Shown one piece after another: positions 5,708 to 11,873 of a DNA stretch of 11,873 nt. The position numbers and the translations under genes were made by a program. How positions within the stretch are numbered: position 1 is the stretch's first letter; each line of letters begins with the position of its first letter. The notes under the pieces were generated by a model that worked only from the letters and a program-made list of their open reading frames with translations, was not told where the DNA came from and ran no database searches. The DNA is from Auritidibacter sp. Marseille-P8566 (GTDB lineage Bacteria; Bacteroidota; Bacteroidia; Flavobacteriales; Flavobacteriaceae), in contig CALPQA020000018.1 in the NCBI GenBank assembly GCA_943325595.2, positions 1 to 11,873 of the forward strand. Reading direction: 5' to 3'.

Positions 5708-7291
5708 TTAATTAATTAGTGGTAATTTTATAATAAACGTGCTTCCTTTTCCTTTTTCACTTTCAACAAAAACTTCGCCGTTATGATCTTCTACAATCCT
5801 TTTAACGTAAGCTAATCCAAGTCCGTGTCCTTTAACATTATGTAAATCTCCGGTGTGTTCTCGGTAGAATTTTTCGAAGATTCGTTTTTGTGCCACTTTA
5901 CTCATTCCGGCACCTTCATCTTTTATTTTTATAATTACAAAATCTTTTACATTTTCTGTAAAAATATCAATCTTTGGAATTCCTGGAGAATACTTGATAG
6001 CATTGTCCAAAATATTTACCAAAACGTTTGTAAAATGAACATCATTTAATAATACTGTTGTTCTATTGGCTTCAAAATGCGTTGTAATTGTTCCTTGTCT
6101 GTCTTCAATAATCAAATTAACATGTTCTATTGCTTCTTCAATAGTTTCATGAATATTATTAGATTCTTTGCCAATTTCTAATTCTTTTTTCTCCAATTTA
6201 GATATACGAAGTACATTTTCAACTTGCGCATGCATTCTTTTATTTTCATCTCGAATCATTTGAAGATACCGATGCACTTTTTCTTTATCGTCGATAATTT
6301 TTGGATTTTTTATAGCATCCAAAGCTAAATTTATTGTTGCAATCGGAGTCTTAAACTCGTGTGTCATGTTATTAATAAAATCTGTTTTTATTTCAGAAAT
6401 CTGACGTTGACGAATCAATTGGTTCAAAGCACTTGAATAGGCAATAATAATAATCAATGTAAATACAATTGACAATATTGTAATTCCAAGTAATTCCGAA
6501 AACAAAAACTTCTTTTTGTGAGGAAAACTAACTAGCAATTGATAATTATTATTCCCCTCATTATCTGTAAAAACTGGAATAGAATAGGTTGTATACTTAT
6601 CAAACTTAAATCTGTCTGACTTGATTTTTGTAGCCAAACCATTTCCATAAATTCCAAATTCAAATGGTGTTTTGACACCAAATTCATCTAATTCGTTTGA
6701 TAATAACTTCCGAATTGATTCTTTAGAAACTCTTTCTTCAATTGGCATTGCCGCAGCTATGTCTTTGAAAAAAATTTCAAATTGTGCATTGTCTAAAATA
6801 TCTAAACTTCCAGATTTTTGTGTTTTTGAATCGGGAATCAAAGTATTCTGGACAGTTGAATTATCAATAGCATTATTATTATAAACTTCTGTTGTTCTTT
6901 TTGAAGAGAAATTTTTCAATTTCACACTATCAATTTTCTTATTAAAAACAGATGAGGAAATTGAATAATCCTCGGCTATAATGCTGTTTGAATATATTAT
7001 TGTTTCATTTGTTCTCGTATTTTTCTGAACGTAATAAAATTCTAATAAATCTTTCTTTTGAGGTGCTTTTCCTGTACTGTCCTTGTATCTATTATACTTA
7101 TCGTAAAAACTATATGCTTCTTGTTTTTGTAATTTATTTGAAACATTTCCAATAGCTTGTTGAACGTGAAAACGGAATTGTTCATCATTATTTTTAAATG
7201 AAGAATCAAACCAGTATACTTGCACCAAAATTATCCCTATCAGGGATAAACTCATTAAAACAATTAATAAACGGAAAAATATTTTATTCAT
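5708..7291 (-). CDS. rprX: membrane sensor histidine kinase (RprX-like), no HAMP domain
   Basis: An inner-membrane sensor kinase of 527 residues. A first membrane segment (about 6-27) and a second (about 264-287) enclose a periplasmic sensor region of some 235 residues without a domain I recognise. The HisKA phospho-acceptor H311 lies in MTHEFKTP only about 24 residues after the second segment, too little for a HAMP domain. The ATPase domain has the N box NILDNAIKYS (N426, N430), G1 DEGAGM (458-463), F box FEKFYRE (472-478) and G2 GHGLGLAYVK (488-497), so all catalytic boxes are intact. It precedes its regulator gene by 5 bp. The ATG at 7291 gives a proper first membrane helix. A Bacteroidota-type promoter candidate lies immediately upstream. 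The stimulus is unknown. Confidence 0.92.
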   Translation of the reverse strand: MNKIFFRLLIVLMSLSLIGIILVQVYWFDSSFKNNDEQFRFHVQQAIGNVSNKLQKQEAYSFYDKYNRYKDSTGKAPQKKDLLEFYYVQKNTRTNETIIYSNSIIAEDYSISSSVFNKKIDSVKLKNFSSKRTTEVYNNNAIDNSTVQNTLIPDSKTQKSGSLDILDNAQFEIFFKDIAAAMPIEERVSKESIRKLLSNELDEFGVKTPFEFGIYGNGLATKIKSDRFKFDKYTTYSIPVFTDNEGNNNYQLLVSFPHKKKFLFSELLGITILSIVFTLIIIIAYSSALNQLIRQRQISEIKTDFINNMTHEFKTPIATINLALDAIKNPKIIDDKEKVHRYLQMIRDENKRMHAQVENVLRISKLEKKELEIGKESNNIHETIEEAIEHVNLIIEDRQGTITTHFEANRTTVLLNDVHFTNVLVNILDNAIKYSPGIPKIDIFTENVKDFVIIKIKDEGAGMSKVAQKRIFEKFYREHTGDLHNVKGHGLGLAYVKRIVEDHNGEVFVESEKGKGSTFIIKLPLIN

Positions 7292-7296
7292 CTATA

Positions 7297-7324
7297 CAAA
7301 TTTAACATTTTAACAGTTATACAA
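7297..7324 (-). promoter_or_regulatory. candidate rprXY promoter (TTG / TAnnTTTG)
   Basis: On the minus strand a -7 element TAAATTTG (7304 to 7297) has a TTG (7324 to 7322) 17 bp upstream, matching the Bacteroidota sigma-ABfr type consensus as I know it. The motif ends only 5 bases before the rprX ATG, so the predicted transcript would have almost no leader. In AT-rich DNA the match could be chance. Confidence 0.35.
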
Positions 7325-7362
7325 TGAATATATTAACCAAACATTAACAAATACCAAAATTA

Positions 7363-7947
7363 TTATTGATTCAGTAACATTTTAATGATATTTTCAGTTT
7401 GCGCACACGCTTTATTAATATCTTCATTTTCAATTACATAATTACTCTTTAAAATGCGCATTTCATCTGTCCATTGGTTGTTAATTCTAGTCATAACTGA
7501 GTCAATATCCGTTTTATCTCTCTGAATTACACGTTGAATTCTGCTATTTAACGGCGCCACAACTGTAATTATTGCATCGCAGTCTTTATAGCTTCCGCTT
7601 TCAAATAAAATAGCGGCCTCTTTTACCACAATTGGATGTTCTTTATTGGCATTTAGCCAATTCTCAAAATCTAATTTTACTGCAGGATGTACAATTTGAT
7701 TTAATAGCTTTAACATTTTGGGATTGTTAAAAACTAAAGCTGAAAGTTTTTTTTTATTAAGTTTCTCATCTTCAAAAACTTGGAGTCCAAAAGCTAGTTT
7801 AATTGCTTTCAAGGTTTCGGGTAATTCTAAAATTATTTTAGCTTTTTCATCAGCAATATAAACAGGGATTCCTAACGCTTCAATGTGTTTTGCAATTGTC
7901 GTTTTTCCGCTTCCAATTCCACCTGTTAAACCGATAATTTTTGTCAT
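7363..7947 (-). CDS. coaE: dephospho-CoA kinase
   Basis: CoaE phosphorylates the 3'-hydroxyl of the ribose of dephospho-CoA with ATP, the last step of coenzyme A synthesis in the cytoplasm. The 194 residues are the normal length. Residues 9-17 form the P-loop GGIGSGKTT. D33 in IADEKAK, the HP pair at 87-88, LFESG (114-118) and the lid region RVIQRD (139-144) all match the family. Its ATG overlaps the stop codon of the upstream glycosyltransferase (ATGA), so the two are translationally coupled. Codons 63-67 contain a run of nine A on the coding strand (7755 to 7747), a possible slippage site but in a normal AAA-lysine context. No terminator is visible before rprX. Confidence 0.96.
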   Translation of the reverse strand: MTKIIGLTGGIGSGKTTIAKHIEALGIPVYIADEKAKIILELPETLKAIKLAFGLQVFEDEKLNKKKLSALVFNNPKMLKLLNQIVHPAVKLDFENWLNANKEHPIVVKEAAILFESGSYKDCDAIITVVAPLNSRIQRVIQRDKTDIDSVMTRINNQWTDEMRILKSNYVIENEDINKACAQTENIIKMLLNQ

Positions 7948-8942
7948 ATTTTAAAAAATAATTCAGGAAATGCAGTTTCAGGCTTTTGTTTTAAAAGTAC
8001 AACCTTAAAAAATGACACTAAAAATCCCAACCCATATCCAAGAAATTGTTTCCAAGTTGCGCGAACAGCCAAAAAACCAATTAGAGGATTTTTATTCTGA
8101 ATTGAAGCTACAACGAACAAAATGAAGAAATAAAGGAAATATAATTTTAGAGGTAAATCTTGAGAAAAAATCAATAATGCTATGGAAACGAAAAATCCCA
8201 AAATAAAAATCGTTGGGAAAAAATATGTCAATTTATTATGCTCAGGATACCAACTGTTTAAAATCGGACGTGCTTTGCCAAATTTATTTACTTGAGTATA
8301 AAATTTATCCCAATCAATTCTGCGTTTATGGTACACATAAGCATTTGGAAATAATTTGGTTTCAAATCCTAAATTCCACAATCGAATGGACAAATCTGGG
8401 TCTTCACCAGGATGTATATTTCCAAAACCTCCAGAAGCTTGGAAAGCCTTTTTTGACAATCCCATATTAAAACTTCGAGGTTGAAACCGGTCAATTTTTT
8501 CTGAACCTCCCCGAATTCCTCCAGTTGTCAAAAATGAGGTCATTGAAAAATTAATTGCTTTTTGTATGTTTGAAAAAGTAGGCAATGCTTTATCAGGACC
8601 TCCAAAACAATCTACGTGTTGAAGTTTTAATTGTTTTGAAACTTCTGATAAATAGTTACTTGGTATGATACAATCCGAATCAAAAATGAGGAAATAATCT
8701 CCTTTTGCCAAATTCATTCCGAAATTTCTTGAGTCGCCAGGTCCTGAATTGTATTTTAAATAATAGGAAATATTTAGTCTACTTTTATAAAGTTCTACTA
8801 CATTTTCACATGGTAAAGTAGAACCATCTTCGACAATAACGATTTCAAATTCTTCTTTGAAATCAGATTTTGTCAAACTTTCTAAAAGTTCATTTATTTC
8901 GTCAGGTCGATTGAAAACAGGAATAATTAATGAAAAATACAT
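7944..8942 (-). CDS. family 2 glycosyltransferase with C-terminal membrane segments
   Basis: A GT-A fold glycosyltransferase, probably at the inner membrane and building a cell-surface glycan; donor and acceptor are unknown. The chosen 332-residue form begins MYFSLIIPVFNRP. The catalytic domain shows VEDGS (37-41), the metal-binding DSD (88-90), GEDPDLSIRL (179-188) with the likely catalytic acidic pair, and a QVNKFGKAR segment in the QxxRW position (217-225). Hydrophobic stretches at about 239-260, 265-281 and 298-316 are probable membrane or interface helices. The frame is open upstream to a TTG at 8978, but that codon overlaps a promoter -7 motif, so the ATG at 8942 is preferred. It overlaps coaE by 4 bp. 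Pairing with coaE need not mean a shared pathway. Confidence 0.9.
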   Translation of the reverse strand: MYFSLIIPVFNRPDEINELLESLTKSDFKEEFEIVIVEDGSTLPCENVVELYKSRLNISYYLKYNSGPGDSRNFGMNLAKGDYFLIFDSDCIIPSNYLSEVSKQLKLQHVDCFGGPDKALPTFSNIQKAINFSMTSFLTTGGIRGGSEKIDRFQPRSFNMGLSKKAFQASGGFGNIHPGEDPDLSIRLWNLGFETKLFPNAYVYHKRRIDWDKFYTQVNKFGKARPILNSWYPEHNKLTYFFPTIFILGFFVSIALLIFSQDLPLKLYFLYFFILFVVASIQNKNPLIGFLAVRATWKQFLGYGLGFLVSFFKVVLLKQKPETAFPELFFKI

Positions 8943-8975
8943 CTTTTTTGAATCTATGTTTATACTTATATTTAA

Positions 8976-9009
8976 CAAAGATAAACTTTATAAATAAAAA
9001 AACCACCAA
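8976..9009 (-). promoter_or_regulatory. candidate promoter for glycosyltransferase-coaE
   Basis: On the minus strand TATCTTTG (8983 to 8976) fits the Bacteroidota -7 consensus TAnnTTTG exactly, with a TTG (9009 to 9007) 23 bp upstream. Transcription would start near 8970 and give a leader of about 28 bases to the ATG at 8942. The TTG lies inside the fabI terminator stem. Confidence 0.5.
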
Positions 9010-9023
9010 CATTTAGTTGATGG
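8996..9023 (-). terminator. intrinsic terminator of fabI
   Basis: Read on the minus strand, CCATCAAC (9023 to 9016) pairs with GTTGGTGG (9010 to 9003) over 8 positions with one G-U wobble and a 5-base loop, followed by seven T (9002 to 8996). It begins 30 bases after the fabI stop codon. Confidence 0.85.
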
Positions 9024-9052
9024 CTTTCACAATAGTATTGAAAAAGGAATCG

Positions 9053-9856
9053 TTAAAAACGTTTCAATACAGCTTCACTTACACCCATGTTTGAAAAACC
9101 TCCATCATTGTATAAATTTTGCAAGGTTACTCTTTTAGTTAAATCAGAAAACATGGCAACTGTATAATTGGCACAATCCAATGCCGTTGCGTTTCCAAGC
9201 GGAGCCATAGCATCCGAATAAGCAATAAATTCATCAAATCCTTTTACGCCATGACCCGCCTTTGTTGGTGTTGGCGATTGAGAAATAGTATTTACTCGCA
9301 CTTTTTTATCTTTACCAAAAAAGTATCCAAAACTACGCGCTATTGATTCTAAAAAGGCTTTATTATCGGCCATGTCATTATAATCTGGAAAAACTCGTTG
9401 CGCCGCCATATAGGTTAAAGCGACAATACTCCCCCACTCGTTCATTGCTTCTTTTTTATAAAGTACTTGCATCACTTTGTGAAAAGAAACGGCCGAAACA
9501 TTCCAACCTTTTTCTGTAAAATCATAATTCTGATTGGTATAATGGTTTCCCTTTCTCACGTTTACAGACATACCTATAGAATGCAATACAAAATCTATTT
9601 TTCCTCCTAATATTTCAATCGCATTGTCAACTAATTTCTCCAAATCTTCAACGGAAGTAGCATCTGCAGGAATTATTTGAGAATTTGTTTTTTGAGCCAA
9701 TACATCAATAGTTCCCATTCGGATTGAAGCTGGAGCATTGGTCAAAACAAAAATTCCTCCTTCTTCATGAACTCGTTCGGCAGTTTTCCAAGCAATTGAA
9801 TTCTCATCTAACGCCCCAAAAATAATTCCTCGTTTCCCTTTTAATAAATTATACAT
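9053..9856 (-). CDS. fabI: enoyl-ACP reductase (NADH type)
   Basis: FabI reduces trans-2-enoyl-ACP to acyl-ACP, the last step of each elongation cycle of type II fatty acid synthesis in the cytoplasm. It is an SDR-fold protein of 267 residues, the normal length. GALDENSIAW (14-23) is the FabI variant of the cofactor-binding motif, and LHSIG (91-95) is also typical. The active site has Y149 (in LTYMAAQ), Y159 and K166 with the FabI spacing Tyr-x6-Lys. DGGFSNMG near 251-258 is the family C-terminal segment. The ATG at 9856 gives the standard N terminus. It lies downstream of fabV on the same strand, but a strong hairpin separates the two, so it probably has its own promoter; I could not place one. 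FabI is the classical triclosan target. Confidence 0.96.
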   Translation of the reverse strand: MYNLLKGKRGIIFGALDENSIAWKTAERVHEEGGIFVLTNAPASIRMGTIDVLAQKTNSQIIPADATSVEDLEKLVDNAIEILGGKIDFVLHSIGMSVNVRKGNHYTNQNYDFTEKGWNVSAVSFHKVMQVLYKKEAMNEWGSIVALTYMAAQRVFPDYNDMADNKAFLESIARSFGYFFGKDKKVRVNTISQSPTPTKAGHGVKGFDEFIAYSDAMAPLGNATALDCANYTVAMFSDLTKRVTLQNLYNDGGFSNMGVSEAVLKRF

Positions 9857-9876
9857 ATATTCGATTATTATAAATT

Positions 9877-9927
9877 AAAAAACCACAGATTCAAAGATTA
9901 TATTTCTAAAAATCAATGAATCTGTGG
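9877..9927 (-). terminator. intrinsic terminator of fabV
   Basis: Read on the minus strand, CCACAGATTCA (9927 to 9917) pairs perfectly over 11 bp with TGAATCTGTGG (9893 to 9883). An inner 4-bp helix (9896-9899 with 9911-9914) sits beyond a small internal loop, and six T (9882 to 9877) follow. It lies about 20 bases after the fabV stop and 21 bases before the fabI start. Confidence 0.88.
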
Positions 9928-9948
9928 CTTAATACTATTTGTTGTTTA

Positions 9949-11139
9949 TTAAACTATACTTGAAATACCAACTACTTCATTGGTGTCTGCATCATAATTT
10001 ACACCTTCGAATCCAAATCCAAAAAGGTTGTGGAAATCTTTTCTATAACCTTCTAAATCACCTATTGCTGGCAACGTTTCGGTTGTTGCTTGCTCCCATA
10101 ATTTAGCAACTTTTTCTTGAACGTCAGCTCTCATTTCCCAATCATCAATACGAATTCTTCCTTTTTCATCTGTAGGAATTTCAGAACCTGTATACAATCT
10201 GTTTTGGTACAAACGTTGAATTTGTTCGATACAACCTTCATGAATTCCTTCTTCTTTCATTATTTTATACAATAAAGAAATATACAATGGAATGACTGGA
10301 ATTGCAGAACTAGCTTGGGTTACCAATGCTTTATTTACTGAAACAAAGGCATTTCCACCGATAGATTTCAAACTATCAGTTATGGAAAAAGCGGTTGCTT
10401 CTAAGTGATCTTTTGCACGACCGATTGTACCTTTTCTATAAACTGCTTCAGTCAATGAAGGCCCAATATAAGAATACGCAACTGTTTTTGCACCTGGAGC
10501 CAATAAATTGGCTGCTTTTAAATCTTCCATCCACATCGACCAATCTTCACCACCCATAACAGCTACAGTATTAGCAATGTCATCTTCGTTACAAGGCTCA
10601 ATGCTAATGTTTGATACTATTCCAGTATGAAAATCAACTGTTTTATTTGTGAATGAACTTCCAATAGGTTTCAAAACCGAACGGTGCAAAACTCCTGTAT
10701 TTGGATTTAAACGCACTGGCGAAGCCAAACTATATATTACTAAATCAATTTGACCTAAATCTGCTTTTATCAAATCGATAGTTTGTTGTTTTATCTCTTT
10801 AGAAAATGCGTCACCATTGATACTTTTTGCATACAATCCTGCTTCGTTTGCAAACTTTTCGAAAGCCGCAGAATTGTACCAACCTGGAGAGGCCGTTTTT
10901 CCTTCGGATGGTGGTTTTTCAAAAAATACTCCTATTGTAGAAGCGTTTGAACCGAAAGCACTTGTAATTCTTGATGCCAATCCAAAACCTGTAGAAGCAC
11001 CAATAACCAGAACTTTTTTGGCTCCTTCAATTGATCCTTTTGATTTTATATATTCAATTTGATTTTTAACACTTTGCTCACAACCTTTTGGGTGCGCTGT
11101 TAAGCAAATAAATCCTCTCATTCTAGGTTCTATAATCAT
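9949..11139 (-). CDS. fabV: FabV/Ter-type trans-2-enoyl-(acyl carrier protein / CoA) reductase
   Basis: This NADH-dependent reductase of 2-enoyl thioesters is unrelated in detail to FabI. The family covers FabV (acyl-ACP, fatty acid synthesis) and Ter (crotonyl-CoA to butyryl-CoA). The 396 residues are the full family length. Visible features are the N-terminal ICLTAHPKGC (11-20), cofactor motif GASTGFG (47-53), FFEKPP (72-77) with an acidic residue expected to favour NADH, and the catalytic Tyr-x8-Lys pair Y234/K243 in YRKGTIGRAK. A C-terminal segment FGFGFEGVNYDAD closes the fold. The ATG at 11139 is preceded by eight A and gives the standard start MIIEPRMRGFIC. Sequence alone does not decide between ACP and CoA substrates. 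It follows recN after 59 bp with its own promoter candidate and ends at a clear terminator. Confidence 0.93.
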   Translation of the reverse strand: MIIEPRMRGFICLTAHPKGCEQSVKNQIEYIKSKGSIEGAKKVLVIGASTGFGLASRITSAFGSNASTIGVFFEKPPSEGKTASPGWYNSAAFEKFANEAGLYAKSINGDAFSKEIKQQTIDLIKADLGQIDLVIYSLASPVRLNPNTGVLHRSVLKPIGSSFTNKTVDFHTGIVSNISIEPCNEDDIANTVAVMGGEDWSMWMEDLKAANLLAPGAKTVAYSYIGPSLTEAVYRKGTIGRAKDHLEATAFSITDSLKSIGGNAFVSVNKALVTQASSAIPVIPLYISLLYKIMKEEGIHEGCIEQIQRLYQNRLYTGSEIPTDEKGRIRIDDWEMRADVQEKVAKLWEQATTETLPAIGDLEGYRKDFHNLFGFGFEGVNYDADTNEVVGISSIV

Positions 11140-11181
11140 TTTTTTTTATTCGTTTGTGTGATTATTTAATGGTATGTTTTG

Positions 11182-11189
11182 CAAAAGTA
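11182..11189 (-). promoter_or_regulatory. candidate fabV promoter -7 element
   Basis: TACTTTTG on the minus strand fits the Bacteroidota -7 consensus TAnnTTTG and lies 42 bases upstream of the fabV ATG, giving a leader of roughly 35-37 bases. No TTG is found at the expected distance upstream, so the -33 element is missing or divergent. Confidence 0.4.
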
Positions 11190-11198
11190 AAAAAATAT

Positions 11199-11873
11199 TT
11201 AATTTAATAGGGCTTTTGCATGATTTAAAGCAGATTCTGATATGTCTTTACCCGAAAGCATTTCTGCAATTTCTACAATTCTTTCCTCCGAAGAAAGCAG
11301 CTTTAATTCGGAAATCGTTTTTTCGTCTTGAACAGTTTTAAAAACTTTAAAATGCGACTTGCCTTTGGCTGCAATTTGTGGCAAATGGGTAATTGAAAAC
11401 ACTTGCATAGAAACGCTCATTTCCTTCATGATATTTCCCATTTTATTAGCAATTTCCCCTGAAACACCCGTGTCAATTTCGTCAAAAATTATGGTCGGCA
11501 AATTAGAATATTGCGCTAAGATTGCTTTTGTAGCCAGCATGATTCGGGATAATTCTCCTCCAGAAGCGACTTTTTTTAACAACCCAAAGTCAGAACCTTT
11601 ATTCGCTGAAAATAAAAATTGCAATTCATCTTTACCGTTTGCTAAATAGGTATCTGTTGCTTTTAATTCCATATTAAATCGAACATTTGGCATACCCAAT
11701 TGTTCTAAAATAACTATTAATTTTTCAGATAGCATCGGAACCGCTTTTAAACGATTTTCTCGGATTGAATTGGCAAAAGCATCTAATTCTAATGAAGTGT
11801 TTTGAATTTTATCAGTCAACTTACCAATTTGAATTTCCAATTCTCCAACAGAAACCACCTTATTATCTAAATC
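11199..11873 (-). CDS. recN: DNA repair protein RecN, C-terminal part (5' end outside window)
   Basis: RecN is an SMC-like ATPase that acts in recombinational repair of double-strand breaks. The frame is open to the window edge at 11873; 224 residues are visible of a family length near 550, so the N-terminal Walker A and most of the coiled coil are outside. The GTG at 11858 is internal. The visible part starts with the end of the coiled coil (about 1-50), then the C-terminal ATPase half: ABC signature SGGELSR (fragment residues 104-110), Walker B TIIFDEIDTGVSG with D131 and E132, and the switch histidine in THLPQIAA (H163). All these residues are intact. The gene ends 59 bp before fabV, with no hairpin in the gap. 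Confidence 0.95.
   Translation of the reverse strand, partial: DLDNKVVSVGELEIQIGKLTDKIQNTSLELDAFANSIRENRLKAVPMLSEKLIVILEQLGMPNVRFNMELKATDTYLANGKDELQFLFSANKGSDFGLLKKVASGGELSRIMLATKAILAQYSNLPTIIFDEIDTGVSGEIANKMGNIMKEMSVSMQVFSITHLPQIAAKGKSHFKVFKTVQDEKTISELKLLSSEERIVEIAEMLSGKDISESALNHAKALLN

Noticed and set aside
7747..7755. Run of nine A in the coaE coding strand as a phase-variation switch
   Set aside because: It lies in ordinary lysine codons in an AT-rich genome; switching off an essential gene is unlikely, and there is no sign of a frameshift.
8943..8978. TTG start at 8978 for the glycosyltransferase
   Set aside because: The codon lies within an exact TAnnTTTG promoter motif, and the conserved GT2 strand begins at the ATG at 8942.

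Overview
The window looks like chromosome of a flavobacterium-type member of the Bacteroidota. The DNA is AT-rich and genes lack Shine-Dalgarno sequences; starts are preceded by A-rich leaders (eight A directly before fabV). Several upstream regions carry the Bacteroidota -7 promoter motif TAnnTTTG. The gene content fits: an RprX/RprY two-component pair, a FabV/Ter-type enoyl reductase next to FabI, and a four-helix-bundle protein of the 23S rRNA intervening-sequence family. Nearly all of the window is ordinary core genome. No gene-free stretch exceeds 150 bp, and I see no tRNA, rRNA, CRISPR, IS element or phage gene.

Left part, plus strand (1-4941): the C-terminal part of a 3-hydroxybutyryl-CoA dehydrogenase; a YggS-family PLP-binding protein; a small four-helix-bundle gene bracketed by CAATNN hexamer arrays; a DnaQ-like exonuclease fused to a UvrC-like GIY-YIG nuclease; miaA (tRNA dimethylallyltransferase); and an acyl-ACP thioesterase. 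Short repeats sit in almost every gap here: hexamers around the four-helix-bundle gene, a GC-rich palindrome before miaA, and a heptamer array that contains the miaA stop codon. A bidirectional terminator (4942-4967) closes this block against the convergent minus-strand block.

Right part, minus strand (11873 down to 4974), in transcription order: recN (C-terminal part, cut by the window edge), fabV, fabI, a family 2 glycosyltransferase overlapping coaE by 4 bp, then the histidine kinase rprX and its regulator rprY 5 bp apart. Hairpin terminators follow fabV and fabI. Promoter candidates precede fabV, the glycosyltransferase and rprX, so the strand appears divided into several short transcription units.

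Themes: acyl-chain metabolism (hydroxyacyl-CoA dehydrogenase, acyl-ACP thioesterase, two non-homologous enoyl reductases, coaE for CoA itself) and DNA repair (exonuclease/GIY-YIG fusion, RecN). The two most interesting points are the four-helix-bundle gene inside inverted hexamer arrays, which looks like a small cassette inserted between yggS and the nuclease gene, and the nuclease fusion itself, which keeps a UvrC-like four-cysteine cluster. I see no convincing evidence for a wholly new multi-gene system.
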